From Chitinophaga sp. YR627 (GTDB lineage Bacteria; Bacteroidota; Bacteroidia; Chitinophagales; Chitinophagaceae): a stretch of DNA of 64,000 nt. The stretch spans positions 1,364,001 through 1,428,000 of the forward strand of contig NZ_FOUX01000001.1 of the NCBI RefSeq assembly GCF_900114995.1, written 5' to 3'. Both the position numbers and the translations under genes were made by a program. The notes beneath the pieces are model-generated. The model worked only from the letters and a program-made list of their open reading frames with translations, searched no databases and was not told the DNA's origin. This document shows positions 10,174 through 17,521 of this stretch, in pieces; within the stretch, counting starts at the first letter, position 1; the number at the start of each line of letters is the position of its first letter.

Positions 10174-10209
10174 TAGTTGCCGGAAGCGTATCGTATTCGC
10201 TGATCTTCC

Positions 10210-10245
10210 GGTGATGCCATGTTTGGCATTACCCTGAATTTTTCG
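10210..10245 (+). terminator. Probable terminator of the pst operon
   Basis: A 10-bp stem GGTGATGCCA/TGGCATTACC with a 4-nt loop (10210-10233; one G-T pair) is followed by CTGAATTTTT. A second stem, CCGGAAG (10180-10186) with CTTCCGG (10205-10211), lies just before it. Both sit between pstB and the cupin gene, suggesting the cupin is transcribed separately. Confidence 0.5.
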
Positions 10246-10265
10246 TATTCTACATAAAAAAGCAC

Positions 10266-10775
10266 ATGTCTCTTGAAAAGCAATCCGTCCAGGTCATCGT
10301 ACCTGACGCAGGTAAGGCCGTTTCAATGATGGGAGATTCCTATCGCATCGTCATCTCAGGTGCAGCTACGCAAAATGAATTCGCTGTGATAGATATGCTG
10401 GTCCCTCCGGGCGGTGGTCCTAATCCGCATGCACACAAAGACATTCATGAGTCTTTTTACGTGATGGATGGCGAGGTGGAGTTCATGACAGAAAATGGTC
10501 CTGTACACGCTACTGCGGGTACTACTATCTTGATACCCAAAGGAGGAGCCGTACATAATTTCAAAAATAAGTCAGATAAAATTGCGCGTCTCTGGTGTAC
10601 AGTCGTACCCGCAGGGCTCGATCAGTTTTTTGAAGAAGTGGGTACACCGGGAACTTTTGGTACTTTCCTGCCGCCTGCACCGCTGACAAAAGAAGATATC
10701 TCCCGGCTGGAGCATATTGCAGAGAAATATGGCCAGGAGATTTATCCGCCGGATTACTGGGAAGAGAAGCACTAA
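10266..10775 (+). CDS. Cupin-domain protein
   Basis: A 169-residue single-domain cupin. The metal-binding motif 1 is PHAHKDIHESFYVMDGEVEF (H55, H57, E62) and motif 2 supplies H97 in PKGGAVHNF. The family holds a metal ion in a small beta-barrel and includes dioxygenases, isomerases and ligand sensors, so the substrate cannot be read from the sequence. No signal peptide, so cytoplasmic. It follows the pst operon in the same direction, but with a terminator-like hairpin between them, so a phosphate-related role is not implied. Confidence 0.85.
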   Translation: MSLEKQSVQVIVPDAGKAVSMMGDSYRIVISGAATQNEFAVIDMLVPPGGGPNPHAHKDIHESFYVMDGEVEFMTENGPVHATAGTTILIPKGGAVHNFKNKSDKIARLWCTVVPAGLDQFFEEVGTPGTFGTFLPPAPLTKEDISRLEHIAEKYGQEIYPPDYWEEKH

Positions 10776-10792
10776 GAATGCATCGTTATAAT

Positions 10793-10826
10793 ATCCGCTG
10801 CCAGGAAGTACTTCCCGACAGCGGAT
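10793..10826. terminator. Hairpin between convergent genes
   Basis: ATCCGCTG (10793-10800) pairs with CAGCGGAT (10819-10826), with a smaller GGAAG/CTTCC stem inside. It lies between the cupin and the convergent sugar dehydrogenase gene. No clear T-run follows on either side, so its role as a terminator is uncertain. Confidence 0.35.
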
Positions 10827-10839
10827 CAACAATCAATCC

Positions 10840-12255
10840 CTAATATTTCCCACCATGGCCATGGCCACTGTTGTCTTTCTTTTCAGGAATGAGCTTAAGC
10901 ACTTTACCTGTATTGCCAGTCGGACCAGCCACTCCGGAGACTGTCAGATATACTTCTCCATCCAGGTCCTGTCCGAAACCTTTCAGATAATAGCCAATAT
11001 CATTAGGCCGGTCTTTTAAGATCAGTTCTTCAAAAGACCACAAACCGCTGCCCGCCGGACTGCTCATATAGAGTTCTGCATTAGGTGTGCCACCGGGTTG
11101 CGAGAAGATGCCAAAGATGTATTTACCTCTCAGTTGCGGAAGATCATTTCCACGATATACATTTCCCCCGATAATCGTCGTTGCCTTGCCGCCTTTAGGA
11201 TTACTGGCATTATTCATTTCAATCACCGGATCTATCAGTTGTTTACCCATCGTATCCTGTACGGGACAGCCTGGTAGTTCGACCGTATTATTCGCAGCAT
11301 CAAAACAATGTGTACCTTCTTTCACATTCCAGCCATAGTTACCTCCTTTGGTCACCACATCTATTTCCTCGTAAAGGGCCTGTCCGGCGTCACCTACATA
11401 TAGCCAGTGCGAACCACCCATATCAAAGGAGAAGCGGTAGGGATTACGGAAACCATATGCCCAGATTTCATCTTTTCCGGGTTTACCTACAAAAGGATTG
11501 CTGGCCGGAATGCTGTACGGATTGCCACTATTGACATCTATCCGCAGGATATTCCCAAAGAGGTTAGCTTCGATATCCTGACCGTTGCCGCCCTGATTGG
11601 TCGCATACCAGTCTTCCACATGACCAGGAGCCACATCATTTGCAGCGCCGCCATCGCCAATAGCAATATAGAGATAACCGTCTTCTCCAAAACCAATAGC
11701 CCCGCCATTGTGGTTACTCTGCGGATCATCCAGTTCAAGGATCACTTTTTCAGTACTGAGATCAGCTATATTGGGATTAGCAGCAGAAGCACTGAACTCA
11801 GAAATACGGCTCAGGTTATTCCAGTTACCGCCGCCGCTGGGACCACCCGGACGAGGAGGCAACGTGTAATAAATGTAGAACTTGCGGTTATTGCGGAAAT
11901 TGGGATGAAAAGCAAATCCCAGCAGACCGCGTTCGTCATAACCCGGATTGAGACCAACCATTTTGCCGGTCACATCCAGAAAGGGAGTAGGTAGTTGTGT
12001 ACCATCCTCATCCACGATCCAGATTTTTCCTACCTGGTCATGAATAAATAAGCGGTGACTACGATCCGGTGCTTCTACCAGTCCAAGAGGGGACACGAGG
12101 TTTTCTGCAATTACTTTTGTGTCTACAGCTGTAGGTGGTTTGTCGTCATCTTTTTTACATCCTGGAAATGCAAACAGTACAGTCAACAGGGCAACTGAAA
12201 TAGGGCCAGTAATGCGGCTCAGCATGCAGTTGGCTTTAGTGGAATTGATCTTCAT
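10840..12255 (-). CDS. PQQ-dependent sugar dehydrogenase-like lipoprotein (glucose/sorbosone dehydrogenase family)
   Basis: A 471-residue six-bladed beta-propeller of the soluble glucose/L-sorbosone dehydrogenase family. Supporting motifs are the early LGLVEAPD and ERGLLGFAFHPNF, the NHNGGAIGFGEDGYLYIAIGDGG segment carrying the catalytic-His region, and WAYGFRNPYRFSFD. The N-terminus is a lipoprotein signal ending FPGC (Cys33), so the enzyme is likely anchored to the cell envelope and oxidises sugars or related alcohols with PQQ. Whether the strain makes PQQ is not visible here. The protein ends in a His/Gly-rich GHGHGGKY. A similar domain recurs in the fusion at 20791-24219. Confidence 0.85.
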   Translation of the reverse strand: MKINSTKANCMLSRITGPISVALLTVLFAFPGCKKDDDKPPTAVDTKVIAENLVSPLGLVEAPDRSHRLFIHDQVGKIWIVDEDGTQLPTPFLDVTGKMVGLNPGYDERGLLGFAFHPNFRNNRKFYIYYTLPPRPGGPSGGGNWNNLSRISEFSASAANPNIADLSTEKVILELDDPQSNHNGGAIGFGEDGYLYIAIGDGGAANDVAPGHVEDWYATNQGGNGQDIEANLFGNILRIDVNSGNPYSIPASNPFVGKPGKDEIWAYGFRNPYRFSFDMGGSHWLYVGDAGQALYEEIDVVTKGGNYGWNVKEGTHCFDAANNTVELPGCPVQDTMGKQLIDPVIEMNNASNPKGGKATTIIGGNVYRGNDLPQLRGKYIFGIFSQPGGTPNAELYMSSPAGSGLWSFEELILKDRPNDIGYYLKGFGQDLDGEVYLTVSGVAGPTGNTGKVLKLIPEKKDNSGHGHGGKY

Positions 12256-12449
12256 AAATAATCGATTTAAGATTGTTAAGAAATCATCAATTGATCAAGC
12301 TTATGATAGGCAATCGGGGCGGTATGATGATTTTCTTTACCGGTGGGTGCTGTTGTTCAGGCTCATGGATACAAAAGGGGTAAAGAAAAGATATGGCGCG
12401 TTACTATATTAATACGGAGATAAATAAAAAGGGTTGCCTTACCGTTAAA

Positions 12450-12500
12450 AAAAATCTATGCCTGTGATTGCCATTAAAGCAGCCACAGGCATAGATTTTT
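12450..12500 (-). terminator. Intrinsic terminator, 17-bp perfect stem
   Basis: AAAAATCTATGCCTGTG (12450-12466) is perfectly complementary to 12484-12500. Read on the reverse strand the stem ends in a T-run (the A-run at 12447-12454). It lies 16 bp past the stop of the gene at 12516-13787. Confidence 0.8.
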
Positions 12501-12515
12501 ATTTGTACTTTCAAA

Positions 12516-13787
12516 TTACAGCCGCTCCAGTTTTCGCTCGTATTTCCGGGTGATAGCTGTCCACGCTTCACGATGCTGCTCATTGTCATAAACAGACCTT
12601 GCATAGGCATAAGTATCCGCAGAAAAGTGCCAGCCAAAGATATTCTCGAGGTGTTGCACACCATCATCGATCACGCTTTTCAATACGCGTTCTTTCGGTA
12701 CACCTGCTGCATTACAGTACTTATCCAGCCATGCGCCTCGTCCGGTCTTTACATAGGTCACCAGCATCGCTTCTGTCATATATGCTGTCGGGATACGCTC
12801 CATCTGGAAATCGCTATGGCGGATCAACAGCTGCAATAACTCCTCTTCATAAAAACGTTCAGGTATATCCAGCCCGATAATCGCACCCTTTGTAGCTGCC
12901 AGATAGCAGATCTCTTTTGTAATGAGTGCTTCCGGAAGATAACGCAGGGCGATACCACTGATATTAACCGCCTGCTCCGCCAGTTCCGGCGTGATCAGTT
13001 CTTCAGGGAAATCGGCAATGGAAGAGACAGACTTCCTGAGTGCCTGCATACACAGGTCCCGCGTACGCAACGCTGGTGGTACTCTCTTCAGATTACGATA
13101 GTTTTGACGGACCTTTTTCTGCCAATAGTCAGCATCCCGTTCAACAGGACGCAGCACATATTCACCTGCCGCCAGATCATCCCGCAATTCTTCAAACGTA
13201 GTAGTGAGCTTATTATCCAGCAATGCCTGCAAACGAAGCGATATATGCTGTTCTTCCTCCTCATCTTCAAAACAGTCATTCTCCTCCGGACTCGCAGGAT
13301 CATTATCGTTATAATAGAATGCACCGATATCCATCTGATCGGGTACAAAATGATAGTCTTCCACGATCATGACAGGCGCTGTAAACAAACCGGAACACTT
13401 CATCCAGCCATGATTATAATGTAACATGATCACTTCCTCCGCCGTAACATTACCACCTATATACACAGGCGATCCACCTATCAGCATACTACGGCATTGC
13501 ACATCGCCTTTTACGTACAGTGCAGGCCCGTAGTCGCCTTCTTCGTTGATAATGCTACCATTCACCCGCAGATCACCATCAATGATAAAACCCTGTATTC
13601 CTTTCTCCAGTTTATCTGTATCCAGCAGGAAGGGTTCTTCTAATATAAGATTACCCTTATACAGGTAGAAGGAATCATCCGCAGTAACAAAGTCCTCCAG
13701 CATCTCCCTGCTTTCGTAAAGATGTGTATCGATACCATAATTTGCGATGGCATCTGCCACTGAGATAATATCAAAAGCCGTATTCAT
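12516..13787 (-). CDS. Unknown protein with beta-helix-like N-terminal half and helical-repeat C-terminal half
   Basis: A 423-residue protein (an ATG at 13802 would add five residues), no signal peptide, probably cytoplasmic. Residues ~55-140 carry short strand repeats such as FIIDGDLRVNGSI, LYVKGDVQCRSMLIGG and VYIGGNVTAEE, the rhythm of a right-handed beta-helix or bactofilin-like fold. A very acidic linker (NDNDPASPEENDCFEDEEEEQ) follows. The C-terminal half repeats a helical pattern around PxELIT.ELAEQAV, PEALITKEICYLAA and PTAYMTEAMLVTYV, like a solenoid. I do not recognise the family; the fold descriptions are inferences from sequence rhythm. It is a single gene with its own terminator. 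Confidence 0.75.
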   Translation of the reverse strand: MNTAFDIISVADAIANYGIDTHLYESREMLEDFVTADDSFYLYKGNLILEEPFLLDTDKLEKGIQGFIIDGDLRVNGSIINEEGDYGPALYVKGDVQCRSMLIGGSPVYIGGNVTAEEVIMLHYNHGWMKCSGLFTAPVMIVEDYHFVPDQMDIGAFYYNDNDPASPEENDCFEDEEEEQHISLRLQALLDNKLTTTFEELRDDLAAGEYVLRPVERDADYWQKKVRQNYRNLKRVPPALRTRDLCMQALRKSVSSIADFPEELITPELAEQAVNISGIALRYLPEALITKEICYLAATKGAIIGLDIPERFYEEELLQLLIRHSDFQMERIPTAYMTEAMLVTYVKTGRGAWLDKYCNAAGVPKERVLKSVIDDGVQHLENIFGWHFSADTYAYARSVYDNEQHREAWTAITRKYERKLERL

Positions 13788-13903
13788 ACCTGCAAGATTC
13801 ATTATTTATCGCTTTTTTCCAACCCCTACGCCTATGTGACAAACCAACAATCGTCCATCTTTTCAGAAGAATGCATAAATTGCAGTCCATCTGCAACCCT
13901 ATG

Positions 13904-14857
13904 TTAAAATATACCTGTACCATCCTATTGATCATCAGCATGATCAGTCATGCCTGCGGCCAGTTACACACAAACACCGGTAGTGCATCTGCGCAAAAGG
14001 CTTTCGCCAGCAATGAAACAGCCGATAAATACAGGAAAAACTGGCGTACTGAACGCCTCCATGGTAAAGTAAAGACCATCGTGGAGTTTTCCTATAATGG
14101 CCCGGCAACAGATACAACAGATCCTGATGTTGACACGAGAGCGTCTTTTCATTTTGCCATCACCGGCAACCTGATCGCACAAACCACTCAAAGGGAAGGC
14201 ACCGCTCAGAGCCATACCGGTTACAAATACAATAAAGACAACAAATGGACGGAAATGTCCTGTGAGAGCGAAGATGGTGTCACTGACTATACTAATTACA
14301 ACATCTTTGACAAGAATGGATGGCTGATTGAAGAAGGAGAACGTTATGCAGATGGCAGCACTTCCAATAAACTCGTATCAGTATATGATCAATCCGGAGA
14401 TGTTATTAAGACGACTATCGCCGGACTGGTAACAGATTTCAAAAACACTTATGATAAAGCTGGTCTGCTGATAAGCCGGCAGGCATTTGAAAAAGGAAGA
14501 CATTCGGCAACCACTACCTGGAAATACGACAGTGTAGGACATATTATAGAAAAGGTCGAGTACGCAGCAGACGGATCTTTATTGTCAAAGACTACCACCG
14601 CCTTTAACAAATTTCATCTCCCTGACAGCATGAGCATCATCAAAAAAGGCTATAATGACAACATACAGTGGTTCCGTTACGATTCTGCCGGACATGAGAT
14701 CAGTCAGGGGCAAAAAGACCCTAAAACGGCCGTGTGGGTACCGCAATGGACATTCAGCTACGAATGGGACGCGCAGGGCAACTGGACAAAATGCATCACG
14801 TATAACGATAGTAAGGAGGTAGTGATCACCACTATCAGAAAGATCATTTATTATTAA
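13904..14857 (+). CDS. Secreted YD-repeat-like protein
   Basis: About 317 residues from the ATG at 13904 (an in-frame ATG at 13871 would extend it by eleven). The N-terminus is an export signal, LKYTCTILLIISMISHACGQ, possibly a lipoprotein signal with Cys in SHAC. The body contains repeated strand pairs of the RHS/YD type: YNIFDKNGWLIEEGERYADG, VYDQSGDVIKTT, YDKAGLLISRQ, YDSVGHIIEKVEYAADGS, RYDSAGHEISQG and YEWDAQGNWTKCITY. Stand-alone YD proteins of this size are frequent in Bacteroidota and have no assigned function. The gene is divergent from the unknown gene at 12516-13787, with about 100 bp between starts. Confidence 0.75.
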   Translation, partial: LKYTCTILLIISMISHACGQLHTNTGSASAQKAFASNETADKYRKNWRTERLHGKVKTIVEFSYNGPATDTTDPDVDTRASFHFAITGNLIAQTTQREGTAQSHTGYKYNKDNKWTEMSCESEDGVTDYTNYNIFDKNGWLIEEGERYADGSTSNKLVSVYDQSGDVIKTTIAGLVTDFKNTYDKAGLLISRQAFEKGRHSATTTWKYDSVGHIIEKVEYAADGSLLSKTTTAFNKFHLPDSMSIIKKGYNDNIQWFRYDSAGHEISQGQKDPKTAVWVPQWTFSYEWDAQGNWTKCITYNDSKEVVITTIRKIIYY

Positions 14858-15069
14858 AATCCGCCGGCGTCATTTCCTACGGGCGGTGTACACCCATCGC
14901 TCTGTGCCCAAACCTGTTTTTCTGATAATTATCCACTATCTGTTTGTAATCAGTGTTTTACGGCGCTTGTTGCCACTTGCACTGATCCCATAAAATCAAC
15001 AATGTCAATTTTTTAGCCAATTGCGCCAGAAGTAATAAATTTGCAGCCTAAATAAAGCAAAAACACCCG

Positions 15070-16755
15070 GTGGACTATCATCAAAGCAGGATTTCATATT
15101 TTCTGGACACGTCAATCAACGAGATCGCGCTACCGGAACGCTTTACCTTTCCCTTCTATTACGAACCGCATCCCCTGACAAGAATCGCCGCTACCGAACT
15201 CCAGCATTACCTGGAAACGCAGACCGATCTTGATCATAACTTCGGGTTAAGCCCCGATATGGAAGGGAATGTGATCGGTAAAATGTTTGGCGTGCTGGTC
15301 GTACAGGACAACGCAGGAAAGCTTGGTTATTTGTCCGCCTTCTCCGGTAAACTGGCAGGCACCAATGATTACCAGAAATTTGTCCCACCTGTTTTTGATA
15401 TGCTGGTTGAAAACAGCTTTTTCCTGAAAGAACAGGAGGTCATCAACAATATCAACAACCGTATCACGGAAATCAGCACAGACGAAAATTACGAACGCCT
15501 GAAGCTGGAAATTGAGCAGTTATCCGCTCAATCCTCCATCGAAATATCCGCCTTTAAAAAGCAATTAAAAGACAATAAGGACGACCGGAAGAAGCTACGC
15601 GAAGCATGGGCAACTACCCTGAATCAGGAGGATTATGCCCTTGCGGAAGCGGACCTGGTTAAACAGAGCTTACGTGATAAACACGAGCTAAAAGCGCTCA
15701 CAAACAGATGGGAACACCAGCTGGGGGAGATGCGTATTCGCCTGGAGCAATTTGAAGCTGATATAGAAGCATTAAAGAATGAGCGCAAGGAACGATCAGC
15801 CGCCTTACAGCAACAGCTCTTCAGACAATACGTATTCCTGAATAAAGAAGGTAAAAGCAAAAGTCTGCAGGACATCTTTAGTGCTACCCCTTTCGGCAAG
15901 CCACCTTCCGCAGCAGGTGAATGTGCGATGCCCAAATTATTGCAATACGCATTTGTAAATCAGTTCACACCCATCGCTATGGCTGAGTTCTGGTGGGGGG
16001 CCGCACCGAAATCAGAGATCCGAAAACACAAACATTTCTATCCGGCCTGTACAGGCAAGTGCAAACCAATCCTTGCCCATATGCTGGAGGGCATGCTTGT
16101 AGACGAAGATCCTTTATTACGCAGTCCGGAGAAAGTCGGCGAACTGGACATCATTTACCAGGACGATGCTTTCGTCATAGTAAATAAACCTGCCGGTCTG
16201 CGTTCCGTTCCCGGTGTCACTATCCAGGACTCCGTCTACACCCGTCTGAAACACCAGTTAGGAGACATAGAACCACTGATGGTTCATCGGCTGGATATGG
16301 ACACCTCCGGCTTGCTGGTGGTCGCTAAAACCCAGGCAGCGCACAAACACATCCAGCGTCAGTTTCTGCAACGTACCGTCAGCAAACGTTACACCGCCCT
16401 ACTCTCCAAAGTGATCGATGGCGCTGAAGGAGAGATAGACCTCCCATTAGCCCCCGATCTCTTCAACCGTCCCAGACAACTGGTCTGTTTTACCTCCGGA
16501 AAGAAGAGTGTCACCCGCTGGAAGGTAGTTGCCCGCTACGACGCAATGACAAAGATCGACTTCTGGCCACTCACGGGAAGAACCCACCAACTAAGGATGC
16601 ATTCCGCCCACGAACTCGGACTAAACGCCCCCATCGTCGGTGACGACCTCTATGGCACAGCCGCAGAAAGAATGTACCTGCACGCCGCTCATCTTGAATT
16701 CACTCACCCCCTCAGCAAACAAAGGATGAGTTTTGATGCAGCCGTCACCTTCTAA
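15070..16755 (+). CDS. RluA-family RNA pseudouridine synthase with N-terminal coiled-coil extension
   Basis: A 561-residue protein starting at GTG (15070). Residues ~360-560 are the pseudouridine synthase domain, with the HRLDMDTSGLLVVAKT motif that carries the catalytic Asp (D409) and the later LTGRTHQLRMHSAH motif. It isomerises uridine to pseudouridine in rRNA or tRNA; the target site cannot be told. The N-terminal ~125 residues form a globular domain, then ~140 residues of long charged coiled coil (residues ~125-265), then a segment with CTGKC before the catalytic domain. The long N-terminus is seen in Bacteroidota members of this family. The last codons lie inside a 115-bp tandem duplication. 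Confidence 0.9.
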   Translation: MDYHQSRISYFLDTSINEIALPERFTFPFYYEPHPLTRIAATELQHYLETQTDLDHNFGLSPDMEGNVIGKMFGVLVVQDNAGKLGYLSAFSGKLAGTNDYQKFVPPVFDMLVENSFFLKEQEVINNINNRITEISTDENYERLKLEIEQLSAQSSIEISAFKKQLKDNKDDRKKLREAWATTLNQEDYALAEADLVKQSLRDKHELKALTNRWEHQLGEMRIRLEQFEADIEALKNERKERSAALQQQLFRQYVFLNKEGKSKSLQDIFSATPFGKPPSAAGECAMPKLLQYAFVNQFTPIAMAEFWWGAAPKSEIRKHKHFYPACTGKCKPILAHMLEGMLVDEDPLLRSPEKVGELDIIYQDDAFVIVNKPAGLRSVPGVTIQDSVYTRLKHQLGDIEPLMVHRLDMDTSGLLVVAKTQAAHKHIQRQFLQRTVSKRYTALLSKVIDGAEGEIDLPLAPDLFNRPRQLVCFTSGKKSVTRWKVVARYDAMTKIDFWPLTGRTHQLRMHSAHELGLNAPIVGDDLYGTAAERMYLHAAHLEFTHPLSKQRMSFDAAVTF

Positions 16756-16943
16756 TACTCAACCAGGTATGCAACAGGTATGAAAATAAACAGCACATGA
16801 TAGCTGAACGTAACAACCAGAAACGAAAGGCAATCAAAGGATGAGTTTCGATGCAGCCGTCACCTTCTAATACCCAACCAGGTATGCAACAGGTATGAAA
16901 TAACCGGGATAAGATAGCTGAACGTAACAATCAGAGGCGAAAA
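16715..16943 (+). repeat. 115-bp imperfect tandem duplication of the pseudouridine synthase 3' end
   Basis: Copy 1 (16715-16829) holds the last 13 codons, the stop codon and the first bases of the downstream region; copy 2 (16830-16943) repeats this with a few substitutions and one deleted base. Shared stretches include AAAGGATGAGTTT, GATGCAGCCGTCACCTTCTA, CAACCAGGTATGCAACAGG and GATAGCTGAACGTAACAA. The second copy re-encodes the C-terminus MSFDAAVTF plus stop, so if rearranged it would leave the protein intact. Confidence 0.85.
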
Positions 16944-17040
16944 GTAATAAGGAAAAGATATAAGCAATAGCACACAGTAATAAAAGAAAGTGAACCAGAA
17001 AGCTGATATGCAGAATGAATGGATGACAGACTGATGAAGA

Positions 17041-17064
17041 AATGAATGAATAAATGAATGAATG
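17041..17064 (+). repeat. AATG tetranucleotide microsatellite
   Basis: Six consecutive 4-base units, five AATG and one AATA. Related ATGA/AATGG fragments precede it from 17032. Such tracts can slip in length between strains. Confidence 0.8.
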
Positions 17065-17161
17065 AGTAACAAAGCAAAATTGTATCCTTTAAGTTAATCA
17101 ACCAGTGTAAGCCTATTAATATCTAATGACTGTAACTTAAACAGCATGCATTATCCGCGGA

Positions 17162-17314
17162 CGGGTTGAGGTGGAGACAAAGGGCCTTAGCCCTTTTCGA
17201 GCCTGCCCCGCCTGTCAGGGGTTCAATCCACCAACCTACCGCCCAACACGACCTCCACCGCCCAATAACCCGCCTCGAAAAAGGGCGTCAGCCCGGCGTC
17301 CCACCTTCAACCCG
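17162..17314. repeat. GC-rich imperfect inverted repeat, arms of about 40 nt
   Basis: Arm 1 (17162-17201, beginning CGGGTTGAGGTGGAGAC and ending CCCTTTTCGAG) is largely complementary to arm 2 (17274-17314, CTCGAAAAAGGGC... to CAACCCG). A 72-nt loop lies between. By eye about four fifths of positions pair. It could fold as a structured RNA or be a decayed miniature inverted-repeat element. Neither is proven. Confidence 0.6.
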
Positions 17315-17521
17315 CAGCAACCACCCAAATCAACAAACGACAAAGCAATAAACAACAACACAACAAACTCATATCATCATATGAATCCCCGCCCAACAAG
17401 CAAATTAACACAACAATTCATTTCACCCCGCTGTTATTGCTAATACACCCCCAAACTATTTTCCTTTCCGAACACCCCTGCATCAAAGACACAACAATTC
17501 CTCACCTGTCAAAACCTCAAT

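Larger units (their letters stand above)
16944..17521. other. Non-coding stretch with simple repeats and a GC-rich inverted repeat
   Basis: No convincing gene. The stretch changes abruptly in composition: A-rich sequence with an AATG microsatellite to 17070, then a C-rich, GC-rich block 17160-17320 holding an inverted repeat, then a block rich in ACAACAA up to the SGNH gene. A 90-codon open frame at 17171-17443 is Pro/Arg-rich low-complexity sequence crossing the inverted repeat and is probably not translated. Confidence 0.6.

Noticed and set aside
16715..17320. CRISPR array
   Set aside because: Only two copies of a 115-bp unit and unrelated simple repeats; no regular short repeats with unique spacers and no cas genes.
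17171..17443. 90-residue open frame in the GC-rich repeat region
   Set aside because: Pro/Arg/Asn-rich low-complexity translation over an inverted repeat; no domain or plausible start context.
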